64,000 nt of DNA from Halichondria panicea (lineage: Eukaryota; Porifera; Demospongiae; Suberitida; Halichondriidae): contig NC_087378.1 of the NCBI RefSeq assembly GCF_963675165.1, positions 8,242,809 through 8,306,808 of the forward strand. Direction: 5' to 3'. Under the pieces are notes generated by a model. The model was not told the origin of the DNA, made no database searches, and worked only from the letters and a program-made list of their open reading frames with translations. Numbering within the stretch: the stretch's first letter is position 1; each line of letters begins with the position of its first letter. Below are positions 19,311 to 30,778 of the stretch, one piece after another. The position numbers were made by a program, and so were the translations under genes.

Positions 19311-22300
19311 CTAGCTTGATGACAGGGGATTGTTCAGTTCAAACCATACACAACTGTTTCTGACGACTGCATGAACTTTGACCTCCTCTCCATAGCTTAC
19401 AGGCACATCCTCTGATAGCAGGAACACGCTCTGGTGCCAGTGACCCTGATGAGGGGGCGTGTGTGTGGTGTGTGATGTGTGAGGGTATGTACTTTGAATG
19501 CATGGTACTAGTAATGACTCACAGAGTTGCATGTAGGTCCAGTATCCACGGTGATATCGCCATGGAGATGCATTCTGAACCAGTACACAATCCCAGTCAG
19601 TGTACCATCTTCAGTCACCCTCACTCTCAACATATGATCCATCTACACAGAGATGGTAGATACACAGGGATGCAATGGCAGTGACTTACATTGCAAGGGG
19701 CTTTCCCAGAGGTTAAAGTGCAGACGTGGGTGTCGTCGGAGAGACGAGTGTAGAGTACGGAGGTCAGATCAAGGTCAGTGTAGTGGCTGACCTGGTAGTG
19801 ATTCATGCTACAGGCCACATCAAAGCCGAGGGTGGGTAGAGTACCGAGGACAGAGGAGCATGCCCTGAGGGCAGGGGAGGAGATCAGGACCATGCACAGG
19901 GAGATGGAGGAGGGGAGGAACAAGGGGGAGTGGCTGGAGGAACTGGAGGGACAACAATATATGCATGCATCAATTCTATTAGACATTCACACACAAAATT
20001 TAGCTCATAGACTTCATACAGGGTAATATAGGTCAAAATAAATTGAAATACACCATACCTATTGTCAAGAGTATATGATAGAGGAGATAGTATATCGAAC
20101 GTAGGCATACTGTACATCAGATGTATGCGGAGAATAACGTGACTTCCTGTATCTGTCACAAGCTTGGAATTTGCACACTGACCAATCCAAGTGTGGGTGA
20201 TGTAATCTATCAAGAAAGTAGATTACATCACCCACACTTGGATGGGTTGATAGATTACATCACCCACGCTTGGATTGGTCAGTGTGCAAATTCCAAGCTT
20301 GTGACAGATACAGGAAGTCACGTTATTCTCCGCATACATCTGATGTACAGTATGCCTACGTTCGATACTCTCGCTATTGTAGCATCAAACAGCTATTAAA
20401 TGAAACTTTTTGTATTGAAATTGGATGTTTCCAACACAAGTTATGGCCCCTCAAAGTTAGCTATGAACAGGCCTGATTCTGGAAAATACACATAAAATTA
20501 TACAAGTACACACACATACCACAACGCCTCCAGCTCCTCCAGTATGCCAGTGTGCAATGTTCCTTGTGGACTGACCAGGTCACATACCACCACGTCCCAC
20601 ACTACTCCAGTCCGTACCAGCTCAGCTCCATTCCGGTACCGAACAGAGACCTGCTCTGTAAGTCCATTGCTATGGATGATCTCCTTCACAGCAGAGTGGT
20701 ACATGAGTGGCAGCTGGGACAACATCACGAAGTCAGCACCTAGGGAAGAGATAACATATCAACACCATAAGCAGCTATCCTCACCTTCCAGAGCAGCCAT
20801 GAGACCAAACAAAGAGAAGCCTTGTGAGACATCCAGCACTACACAGTGCGCCCCCTCACTAGCCTCACACATCACACACTCTTGAAGCACACTCCTCACA
20901 GCACTGGCGATGGCTCGCTGATAGGAGCTCATGTAGGCAGCATCGTTTAGTCGTAGTAGATCACCCCTCTCCACAAAACACACTGACGGCTCCATCCCAT
21001 TGGTCGATTCAGTCGCACTCTCCACACTCATTTCAAGACTGATATCTGTGCATGATGCACACACCCTCACAGGGTCACCCCCGTCCCTCACACAGATGGG
21101 TGTGGCTAACGGGAACACAGCCTGGTCCCACGAGGTGTCCCCAGAGGGGGCGGTGTTGATGGAGTGGGTGTGGTCTAGATTGAGGGTGAACCAGATAGCG
21201 AGAGCGTCTCCTATCCCCTCGGCTGTGATGGGGAGAGAAACATGTCTGGAGGAGGGCAGGGGAATCTGCACAGAGGTCAAATCAATGGAGCTTAGTCAGT
21301 CACAACAAGCTCTGTTGTTGTGCGTCCTCATCAAACAACTAACGCCTAGAAAGATAATCTGTTTTGAACTATAATTAAATATAGGCTCCCATTAAGTATC
21401 TTAATTCTTTGTTTGTAACTACAGTGCTCCAACCAAAGAGAGTAGATTTCTACAGGTCAATTGAAGCAGACTCCAGGAAATTTAATTGTCACAATGTTAT
21501 GAAGCTAGCCATCAAATCATCAAAGCAATCAGCTCACTTTTGGATGAGTGAAGTCGAAGTGTAGAGCTGTGGTGGTGTGACTGAGTTCCCTGTAGCCTCC
21601 TCTGATGCTAGTCAGCCTCTCACAAGAGTACGGCTCTCGGACCAGCTGGAGAGGGGTGTGGCTATTGGGACGATATCCTCTTCGAGGGCGTCCACTGAGT
21701 GAGGAGGCACAACAAGAGCCCTCTAGTCTGACACTCTCCACACCCACTCCACCCACGCACGAACAGAGGAGTCTGGACACAAAATAACATCATAACAAGA
21801 AATTAAATATTATCCTCTACAAAAACATTAATTAATTATTGGCACAGTATAATACTTGTACAAAGCCTATTATATTTTATTCTATACATGTAGCTGTACC
21901 TGGTTTGTTTTCTGATCTCAGGGCATTCAATGAGCGTCACATAAACTGCAGCACCACACGGGATCACATGACCACCAGCCTCTCTCTGATTGGTTGGCGC
22001 TCCCTGTTGTCTTGGTAACAAAAGCTCGGCCCATGCATGTCTCAGAGAGGGAATAATCCATTCCCCCAATAGGCCCGCATCCACTGTTTCTGTGACAACT
22101 AGCGACACTCTGAGCAACAGGAAATAATAAGAGTTCAATTATTGAAGACCTCACCTTTTGGGAAGTGTGCGAGGGATTGTGATACTGGTGGATGGACGAT
22201 TGATGACAGAGACTTGTCCCTCCATCCCATTGGTCGATATAATATCACATGACATGGTTGCAAAGGTCTCGTTGAGCTCACAGGCGTACACACACTCAGC

Positions 22301-23165
22301 ACCAGACCGCACAGCCATCATGCTGTGAGGGAGAATGGTCTGGTGTTTTGTATTTGAGTACTAGAGTTGGCTTTGTAACTAAAGTTCTGGTGATCCAAAT
22401 TCAACGATTTTATGATTTTCTGAAAGCTAAGAAGGGGCCTGTTCAGATGGTATGCTTAAATCACAAATTTGAAATGGACCATAATTTCCTATTTTCGGGG
22501 ATTGTCAAAAACAGGCTGAAAATAGACTTTTGATTTTAAGGCCCTATCTTAACGAACTCATTGTAAGGTTACAAAAAATCATAAAATTAACTTTATTGGA
22601 CCAACGGAACTAAAGTTATGGCCTTTTAACATACACATACATGTGTGTACCTGAGTAGTCCCGTTCCAGACCCAATATCAAGTACTGTACACTGAGGGAT
22701 GGTCCGCACTGTGCTGTTGATGGCTCTGAAGTAAGTGGAGTTCCTTGTCAGGTCATTGAGCATCTTGAAGTGCCAACGATGTACCAGTTGTTGATTCAGA
22801 GTAGCCATGTTCTCACGTGCTAACAGACAGTAGGGGTCAAGCGTGAGTGAGGCGTTTAGATAGAGCCCTGCCTCCTTTAGTGCTCCTTCATTGAGACACT
22901 TGGTACCCAACACTGCAGTCACAAGAGGGTCTGTAGAGTAGAGGGTGTGTACTGAGTGCACTAGTCTACGGAATAGAGGGGAGGAGGGGCCTTGGGCTTG
23001 CAGCATCTCATCCAGCACTTTAGACAGAGCCTCAAGAAGGTGAGGTTTGATGGTGTCCTTGCATGATGGCCATCTGATGGCTGCCTGTATGTATCTCTCC
23101 AATGCCTCCTGACACTGACCACCCCTGAGGGCCCTCACAGCATCAGATAACACTAGCTCCATCAT
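19311..23165 (-). CDS. PRMT9: Protein arginine methyltransferase 9 (PRMT9)
   Basis: Arginine methyltransferase that in vertebrates makes symmetric dimethylarginine on SF3B2 and tunes splicing. Nine exons: 22651-23165 (start ATG 23165), 22155-22322, 21900-22109, 21538-21772, 20785-21265, 20520-20739, 19690-19942, 19523-19642, 19311-19445; 778 residues, all phases fit (vertebrate PRMT9 about 845). N-terminal TPR-like helices (residues 1-140); methyltransferase motif I VLDIGSGTGLL (about 160-172); ACELNETFATM; double-E loop TETVDAGLLGEWI (about 238-250); the second, degenerate methyltransferase half begins with VLDVSQGFSLFGLMAALEG in exon 5. The acceptor of exon 7 (19942) has an alternative AG nine nt downstream in the same frame. 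Intron 6 carries a large inverted repeat, intron 1 a dispersed foldback repeat. Head-to-head with SPAG1. Confidence 0.9.
20093..20367. repeat. Long near-perfect inverted repeat in PRMT9 intron 6
   Basis: About 20093-20213 is the reverse complement of about 20247-20367 with very few mismatches (e.g. AAGTGTGGG against CCCACGCTT). The ~33-nt spacer holds a third partial copy (GATTACATCACCCACACTTG). Folds as a ~120-bp stem. Confidence 0.9.
22350..22620. repeat. Dispersed foldback repeat family, copy 1 (PRMT9 intron 1)
   Basis: Arms TTATGATTTTCTGAAAGCT (near 22408) and AAATCATAAAATTAACTTTA (near 22577), with a GGCCTGTTCAGATGGTATGC inner segment. Same family at 27718, 31965, 32590, 56120 and 63010. 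Confidence 0.75.
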
Positions 23166-23341
23166 CCATTGCAGTCTTTTTCATTAATAGGTCCACATGG
23201 GTTAGATGGTAATCATCGTCAATGTAAACTCACCTACCTTGTCAATTTCGATGACACGCCGCGGTTAAGAAGCAAAGCGTCCACGTGTCGCGACCATTTC
23301 CATACTAAGCAACGACGCTAGCTAGCTATAAACCAGGAGAG
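23166..23341. promoter_or_regulatory. Divergent PRMT9/SPAG1 promoter
   Basis: Starts are 176 bp apart. Contains CCACGTGTCGCGACC (E-box and CGCG) at about 23281. No TATA box. TTTCCATACTAAGCAAC near 23297 resembles an RFX X-box but has too wide a gap. Confidence 0.45.
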
Positions 23342-24713
23342 ATGGACTACATGGACCCTTACTGCTACAACCCCATCCCTGGTACAGACGTTCCTCTTGA
23401 CCACATGGATTACGGCTACGTGAGCAGCTGCAGCGACTCTACTGAACTGGGCAAAATACTCAAGATTCTAAGGTGAGGGGGCGTGGGTCTGTAGCTAGCT
23501 GCATCCTTGAAATTGAAACAGAGTTGGTAAAGTACTGAGCACTCATACCCCAGGTCTGGGAAGGAAGGTCATTATCCTGAGTTGATAGCTCATACAGAGA
23601 AGAGGCTAGGAGAGGTGGACCCCAGCAAGTAAGCTAGCTGTGTGTGTAGACAGTGTGCTCATGTGTTGTGTGTGTATGTGCAGCAAACTACTCATTTCAA
23701 CCAAAGCTGCTCAGAGGACCAACGATCTATCTTATGAGGAATCTATTGCAATCAACAAGGACATGGAGGTCTGTACACACCACACACACACACACCACAC
23801 ACACACCACACACACCCACACAGGACTGGACTGAGAACATTCGCAGCGTCTCTGGTTCAAGTAATAATGGTAACGATGATGACAAGTCCCTCCCTCCAGT
23901 CAGGAAGGTCACATTCACCAACCCCAAGGAACAGGTACATGTTCTGGCACCCCACACCACACACACACACCATAATGTCCCTGTCCAGGTTCAACCCTCC
24001 GATGCTAAGCCAAAAGGAGAGAGAATAAAGTCGTTCGATTTCGACGCCTGGTCAAAGTTTGATGGGGAGAAGGAGGCAGCAAAGGTTGACAGTGAAGAGC
24101 CACAGGTGTCCGCCACAATACAGGACAAGCCCAACATTCCCAGCCAGCTCTCAAAGAAAGGTACAGGAATAAACAGATTGTGTGCTCATGCCATCGATAG
24201 GAACTGTTAGCTCACTATAGTTTGTTATTATGACAGCCTATGAGCATGTATGACAGCCTATGAGCATGTATGACAGCCTATGAGCATGTATGACAGCCTA
24301 TGAGCATGCTACAATGATAATTATTATGTATTATAATTATGTCTTCATAGAGCTTGCTCTGACGACTGCTGAGAAGGAGCGGATGGCAGACAAGGAGAGG
24401 GAGAAGGGAAACGAGGTATCATGTGATTATTCTCCCATGTCATGTGACTGATAACGTGTATGATTGCTGTAGGCATTTCGTGCTGGAGATCTGGAAGAGG
24501 CTTTGGCTTATTACTCTCGGAGTATTAACTTTAACCCCTCAGTAGCTGCGTACAACAACAGAGCCCTCACTGGTGAGCCAAGAGTTAACCAATGCCTTGT
24601 GTTCACCCACCACCACCTCACAGAGATTAAACTGAAGCGCTTCCAAGCTGCAATGGAGGACTGCACTCAGGCTCTCAAAGTGGAGCCCTCTAATACAAAG
24701 GGTAAGTAAGCCA

Positions 24714-24744
<31 letters not shown>

Positions 24745-25504
24745 GGTGAGTTCACGGAAACCGGGCGACGACCCAACTTCCCGTTTGGTTGATTAAGTTT
24801 TTTGTAGAATCAGAATGGCTGAAATATTACACTACGCTACATGTAATTGTGGTTTTTCTGTTTGGCAATTCTCTGTTGCAAGTGCACTCAATCCACAGTA
24901 CTATCTCAACCCGGCCATGTAAGAACAAGAGTTCATTGATAAGAATTAATGATGTGTAAATGACATTAACTGTTCAATTTTGGTATGATATTATGCAATA
25001 CAAGTCTCTACACAGCGTTTAACCAGTGTGATAAGAAGTTTACACCCACCCCACACACACCACACAGCTCTGTTCCGCCGAGGGACGGCCTACTCACAGC
25101 TGGGCAAACTTCACCAGGCAGCCACTGACTTTGAGAGGGTCCTGCACTTTGAACCCAACAACAAGAAAGCTCAGCAAGAGCTCAACGCTGTGCGTAAAAA
25201 ACTAGCCGAGAATGGAGGTCAGAAAGACAATAAGAAGACTGGCCGCAGGATACAGATTGAGGAGGTTGAAGAAAAGGAAGAGAAGACTGCGGAAACCATC
25301 ACCCCCACGAATACCGTCCCCCCTCCCGTCACTAAGACCACACCCCCAAAGGTCACGAAGGAGTCACCTCCATTGCCAGGTCGAGTACAAACTCTCAAAG
25401 AGGAGGGCAACAAGTTGTTCCAAGCTGGTCAGTATCCCGGGGCTCTGGACAAGTACACCAATGCTGTGGCTATTCTGCGCTCTGAGGGTAAGCACACACA
25501 CACA

Positions 25505-25574
<70 letters not shown>

Positions 25575-28500
25575 AATAATATTGTTCTGCTCAATTACTG
25601 TCGTAAAAGCGAAAAATTGAAATAATTAGACCATGCCATACAGTCTATTAGTTAAAATCCTGCTTAACTACACACTACTGCTATTATCAACCCCCTCACA
25701 CACACACTCAGGTAAATGGCAGGAGAGCAATCTCTCCATGTTGCTCAACAACCGAGCAGCTAGTCAGCTCAAGCTGGGGAACTGCCCTGCGTGTATAGTG
25801 GACTGCACAGAGTCTCTCTCCCTGGTGGTGGTCAACAAGAAGGCTCTCATGAGAAGAGGGAAAGCATTTGAACTACTCGAGAAGTAAGCTTGTCATTCAT
25901 AGTCTTTGTGTTTGGCCCAGTTTTTAGTGTTTAATAATCCACTCCATTCTTAGGCTATAAAAGAGGCAAATTTATTTGAAATTGAGGATTAAAAATGCCA
26001 TCACTTTAAAAATTCTTGAGTCTAACGATTTCCTCCCCCCTCCACTAGATACAAGCAGGCTTACAATGACTACCAGCTAGCTCTGGCTATAGACCGCTCC
26101 CTCCCTCAAGCCTATGAGGCATCATCCAGAATAGTGAAAGTATTAAGAGATATGGACGGTTTCAACTGGAGGGACAAGTTACCCGTGTGTCCTGAGGCAG
26201 AGAGGATCAGGGAGGAGCTTCAGAGGACCACAGCCTCTAGTACTCCATCAAATAGTGTTGATATCAGCAAGGCCCAGCCGACTGACAATGTCGATGTTGC
26301 TAAGGAACAGCCGACTGAGAATGAAGTTGTTGCTAAGGAACAGCCTACTGACAATGCCAAGGAAAAGCCGACTGAGAATGAAGTTGTTGCTAAGGAACAG
26401 CCTACTGACAATGCCAAGGAAAAGCCGACTGAGAATGAAGTTGTTGCTAAGGAACAGCCTACTGACAATGCCGATGTTGCTAAGGAACAGCCGACAAACA
26501 GTGGCGATGTTGCTAAGGAAGAGTTTAACTTGTTAGCAGATAATAACGACAACGGGGATTCCCCCTCACCAGAAAGTGCTGACACAGCAGATGTCTCTTC
26601 AGTACCAGAGTCCACACCAGAAAGTGCTGACACAGCAGACGCCTCTTCAGTACCAGAGTCCACACCAGAAAGTGCTGACACAGCAGACGCCTCTTCAGTA
26701 CCAGAGTCCACACCAGAAAGTGCTGACACAGCAGACGCCTCTTCAGTACCAGAGTCCACACCAGAAAGTGCTGACACAGCAGACGCCTCTTCAATACCTG
26801 AGTCCACACCAGAAAGTGCTGACACAGCAGACGCCTCTTCAGTACCAGAGTCCACATCCAGTGATGTGTCCACTGATTCAAGTGCATCTGTTGAGGACGA
26901 GATGACCTCTGACCCCATCATCAATACAACCTCTCCAGTGTCCCACACTAAGGTATAGCTTTGAGCATGTCCAGTAGTTGTACATGAAAATGGCTGATTT
27001 GCTTTATACAGGTGACCCAGTCCACACAGCCTGTTCCCTCTACGCGTACGGCAAGTCCCCCAAGTTCAAAGGTCAAATACGATGATCTACTGTCCCCGGA
27101 AGAGAAGTTTGAGAAACACAAACTGAAGGGAAATGAGCACATAAAAAAAGTGAGGGTGGCATGAGAAATAATAATTATGTGTGTGTCAAGTTAGACTGTG
27201 TTATGAGTTCATCTATTGTGTTTATAGGGAGAGTATGTGGAGGCCCTTCGTTACTACAACATGTGTGTGAGTGTGAGCCCCGGGAGTGTGGCGGGCTATA
27301 CCAACAGGGCTCTCTGTCACCTCAAGCTCAACAGTGTGCGTACTGTCAAATACTTGTCATAATATATGTACCTTAAACTCTATGTGTGTATTTAGACTAT
27401 TATTTTATTATAGGGATTGGCACCACTTTTGTAGCTTTTTATGACTGTATAATTATTATTAGATTTAAATATAATAATTATTGCTCGCCAAACTAATACA
27501 TGTTATGTGATCTGACCACCTGCTCCCTGTCACAGCCACGCAGTGCAGAGGGGGATTGTAACAAAGCTCTCTCCAAAGAACCTGGTAATGTGAAGGCCCT
27601 CTATCGCAGGGGACTGGCTAGAAAGGTAGGCCAATACTCATTGCTATCTCTTATACATGTACATGTAGCCTGTACCAAGAGTAAGAATGTTGTACATGTA
27701 ACAGTGTTTGACTAACTCTGCTATCAAAATAATGGTTTGGGACTCTTTCAGCTGCCAAAACTTGAATTCCGTGGATCTAATTTCAACGATTTTCTGCTTT
27801 TCTGAAAGCTTAGAAAGAGACCTTTCAAATGGTGTCTTTTTCGTGAAAAAATTCATATTTGAGAGATAAATGTATTTGCCAATTAATTTTGGCCAGACCA
27901 TGGTCCAAGGGCGAAAAATGACAAATTATGGCCCCGACAAAATGTTGGATTTAAACACATCATTTGAAAGATCTCTTTCTCAGCTTTCAGAAAATCATAA
28001 AATGTTTGACACTGGATCAACGGTACTAAAGTTATGGCTGTTCAAAGATGTTCAACTGCACAACGTTGTGCCTATACATAATTGTAATTGATTGCAATTG
28101 CTCTATTATAAGCACTCTCTCATAATATTGGCCCACCCCCTGCAGGCTCTTGGTCGCTATGCTGAGTCAGTACGGGACCTCCACCTCCTCCTCACCATTG
28201 ACCCTGACAACCCACCTGCCAAGAAAGAGTTGGGTGAGACCAAGCAGCTCTGGGAGAAGCAGCTGCGTGAGATACAGGCCCGCACCGTCGCCAAGGACAA
28301 GCGACCAGAGCGAAGGAATTCCAAATCAAAGAAGGGTAAGTATTAAACTATCCTCTATCCCGTACAGTGTGTCAATTTATGCATGTACACCAACTGTACC
28401 TTCCTCAAGCCATAGTGCCTTTGCTCATCAGATGATTCCCTTCCCTGAATAGCTATAATTATAGCTGGCTTGAACCTTGAACCTAACCCCCCTTCTCCCA

Positions 28501-30614
28501 CAGGTGGTGGACCCAGGACAGCCTCCCAGAGGTCACCTGCATCTGGTGGCAATAATGGAGCTCAGAAACCACCAACTAAAGAAGAATTGGACAAGTTTCA
28601 GAAGCTGCTGAAAGAGTTGGAGGCCTCCAAAGATAAAATAGAGCAGCTGTCCAAGTCTGGGGGGCCGATGTGGGGCAATGGTGTGGAGGGACCAGGGGGA
28701 CTTCCCTTCACTGGAGCACCCCCTCCAGGGAAATCCCCTAATGGGAGCAGGAAGACGGCTAAACCAGCAGCAGCCAAGGCCGGAGGGAACTCCCCCTCTG
28801 CTAGTAAACCAAAACCAAAAACAAAGAAAGTACCGAAAAAACCTCCGAAAATGATGACGAAATCCGAGCCTCAACCTGAAGAGAGGTCAGAGGTCAAAGG
28901 ACACCCATCGCCAGAGGAGGTTAAGAGTTCTCCCGTTACTAAGGGGAAGAGAATTGTCATTGAGGAGATCCATAGTAGTGACGATGAGTTGACCACGTCC
29001 CCTACACCGGTAGAGGACACGCCCCCTTTGAAGGAGGACAGTGCAGAGACTGAGTCACCACCACCATCACTGGTAAGAGTGTACAGACCGTGTGGGCGTG
29101 TACTACGCATGTACTGTAACACTTGCTTCCCCAGCATTTTTCCGATTTTTTTCCTATAATGTACAGATAATTGTTTTACGAGGAATTATGTTTCTAGTAT
29201 AATAATCATCTATTCCTGTTCCGCCCACTCATTTACCCCCTCCTACACTGTTCCGCCCACTCATTTACCCCCTCCTACAGAGTTCCCCGTTTGAGTTTGT
29301 CCAGCGATGGAATGCAATCCCACGGACAGCCAAGAGTTCAGAGTACGCCCGTCTCCTTGAGGCCATCCCTCCCTCCAGTCTTCCCAGTGTCATCACTAAC
29401 AAACTAGATGCTGTCATGCTCACCAACGTTATCAGGGCCATGGACAAACAGTTCGTGCCTCGAGGTACCGTCAGTAGCTGCGTGTGTACTCTGTATAGTT
29501 GTCTGGTGTATGGTGGACTATATGGATGGCCCCACCCACTTGTTAGATCCACTGCTCAAGTTATGTAACTTCTGTTGCAGTTGGCCACATTCATGTGTGT
29601 GCTACTACTGGGGCTTCGGAGCGGGAGGTAGCATCTGCGCACTGGTCGGGACTCCGACTTAACTGGGATCCAGTTACTGGCTATGACTCTAGCTTGCGCA
29701 GAAGGTCGGGACGCCGGCCGAACTACTTTTTTTTTTACTTAGTTTGCATGATCATAGATTAAGGAAAGAGTCGAAACATCTAAGTTATCGGAAACTGTCT
29801 GTGTTGCCAGCCCAACAAGTTGTATGGCTGTTAAAAGCAAATCTAGACCTTCCAAGCCCTTTACAATGAATGCCCTTTGCTGGTATAGTTGTAGGCAAAA
29901 TTAATGACAAATCAGTTGTTGTGAAGTTGCTATAGAGGATACAAAGTTTGTTGTCCCTATTCTATCGCAGTTCTAGCAATAGAATAGGGACAACAAACTT
30001 TGTAATTTGTAAGTAGTGTACTGTGTCACATAATAACTATGGTCTCAAGTATTGTATGGAACTGCAAGCTAAGCAGCAGATTATTCTTAAGGCCACCATA
30101 CACCAGGCAACTTTCATACAACAGATTGTACAACCATTGTAGGCAATGAATTGCCTGGTGTATGTGGTGGCCTTTATTTGCTTCAACCCTGCATGCTTAT
30201 TTCATGTTCACTCTCCTGTGCAGGCAAGTACGAGTTGTGTGCTGATATTCTGACTAGTCTGAGTGAGGTGCCACGGTTTGGTATGGTGTCCATGTTCATG
30301 GGACCACAGGAGAAGTCAGGTGACAGTTAGAGTGTGGTATGCTAGCTATAATAGAGGTGGCTATATATATGCAGTATGTAATCAGCTACACCCCCTCTCC
30401 CCTCCCCCCCCCTCCCACGTTGTTACTACCTCCCCCCCACGGTGTTACTAACCCCCTCTCCCCCAGTATTACTAGCTAACCCTCCCCCCTCCACAGTGTT
30501 ACTAACCTGCCTCTCTCCCTTGCAGACCTGAATCATGTGCTGGCAGCATTGTCCTCTGCTAAGGAGGTACCCAATGCAAGGATTGAGCACATCAAACAAG
30601 TGTACAGCCTCTAA
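23342..30614 (+). CDS. SPAG1: Sperm-associated antigen 1 (SPAG1), dynein axonemal assembly factor
   Basis: Cytoplasmic TPR co-chaperone for preassembly of axonemal dynein arms, with HSP90/HSP70 and R2TP. Nineteen exons (first 23342-23472, last 30526-30614) sum to 3777 nt, 1258 residues, all junctions in phase; human SPAG1 is 926. N-terminus: PIPGTDVPLDHMDYGYVSSC and ILRSGKEGHYPELIAHTEKR as in SPAG1. Three TPR clusters: about 205-330 (EKGNEAFRAGDLEEALAYYS), 375-490 (EEGNKLFQAGQYPGALDKYT) and 800-930 (LKGNEHIKKGEYVEALRYYN). The C-terminal RPAP3_C domain (FEFVQRWNAIPRTAKSSEYA...) ends QVYSL. The extra length is mainly a linker between TPR clusters 2 and 3 with two coding minisatellites (about 539-740) and a basic/acidic Ser-rich stretch in exon 16 (28504-29072). 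The gene converges on WDR35, another cilium gene, 165 bp away. Confidence 0.95.
24236..24309. repeat. 20-bp tandem repeat in SPAG1 intron 5
   Basis: Unit TATGACAGCCTATGAGCATG about four times, nearly perfect. Confidence 0.95.
25495..25572. repeat. (CA)n microsatellite directly after the SPAG1 exon 9 donor
   Basis: About 38 CA units starting a few nt after the GTAAG of exon 9 (exon end 25487). Confidence 0.95.
26260..26870 (+). repeat. Two coding minisatellites in SPAG1 exon 11
   Basis: First array (about 26260-26515): units around VAKEQPTDN / AKEKPTENEV, about 60 nt, repeated with deletions. Second array (about 26568-26855): a 48-nt unit encoding TPESADTADASSVPES, about six copies, almost identical at DNA level. 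Both keep the reading frame. Confidence 0.95.
27718..28045. repeat. Dispersed foldback repeat family, copy 2 (SPAG1 intron 14)
   Basis: Arms include TTTTCTGAAAGCTTAGAAAG (near 27797) and CTCAGCTTTCAGAAAATCAT (near 27979); centre has GACCATGGTCC. Confidence 0.75.
29465..30223. other. SPAG1 intron 17 with two hairpins
   Basis: Hairpin 1: TACAAAGTTTGTTGTCCCTA (about 29939) pairs with TAGGGACAACAAACTTTGTA (about 29984). Hairpin 2: AAGGCCACCATACACCAGGC (about 30090) pairs with CCTGGTGTATGTGGTGGCCT (about 30155), resembling a ~90-bp MITE. No exon seen. Confidence 0.75.
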
Positions 30615-30778
30615 ACTGAAACACTCAATCATCACATGCATGAGTCTGTTGGCTTGCTTTTGAAGCTTGTTATAATTTATTATGACTTATGATTGTGTTT
30701 ATAATTATCAAGTGATAAATGCATGCCAACAGTTTACGTTTAAAGTTCAAAATCATGCGACGTAATGTTTCATTGTTC

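Noticed and set aside
23295-23318. X-box (RFX) site before SPAG1, TTTCCATACTAAGCAAC
   Set aside because: The two half sites are about four bases too far apart for the usual RFX motif.
26220-26948. 242-codon antisense open frame
   Set aside because: It is the complement of the SPAG1 coding minisatellites; repeats without stops open other frames too.
29620-29720. Possible tRNA-derived SINE (GGTCGGGACTCCGACTTAAC region)
   Set aside because: No A and B boxes in proper spacing and no cloverleaf could be drawn.
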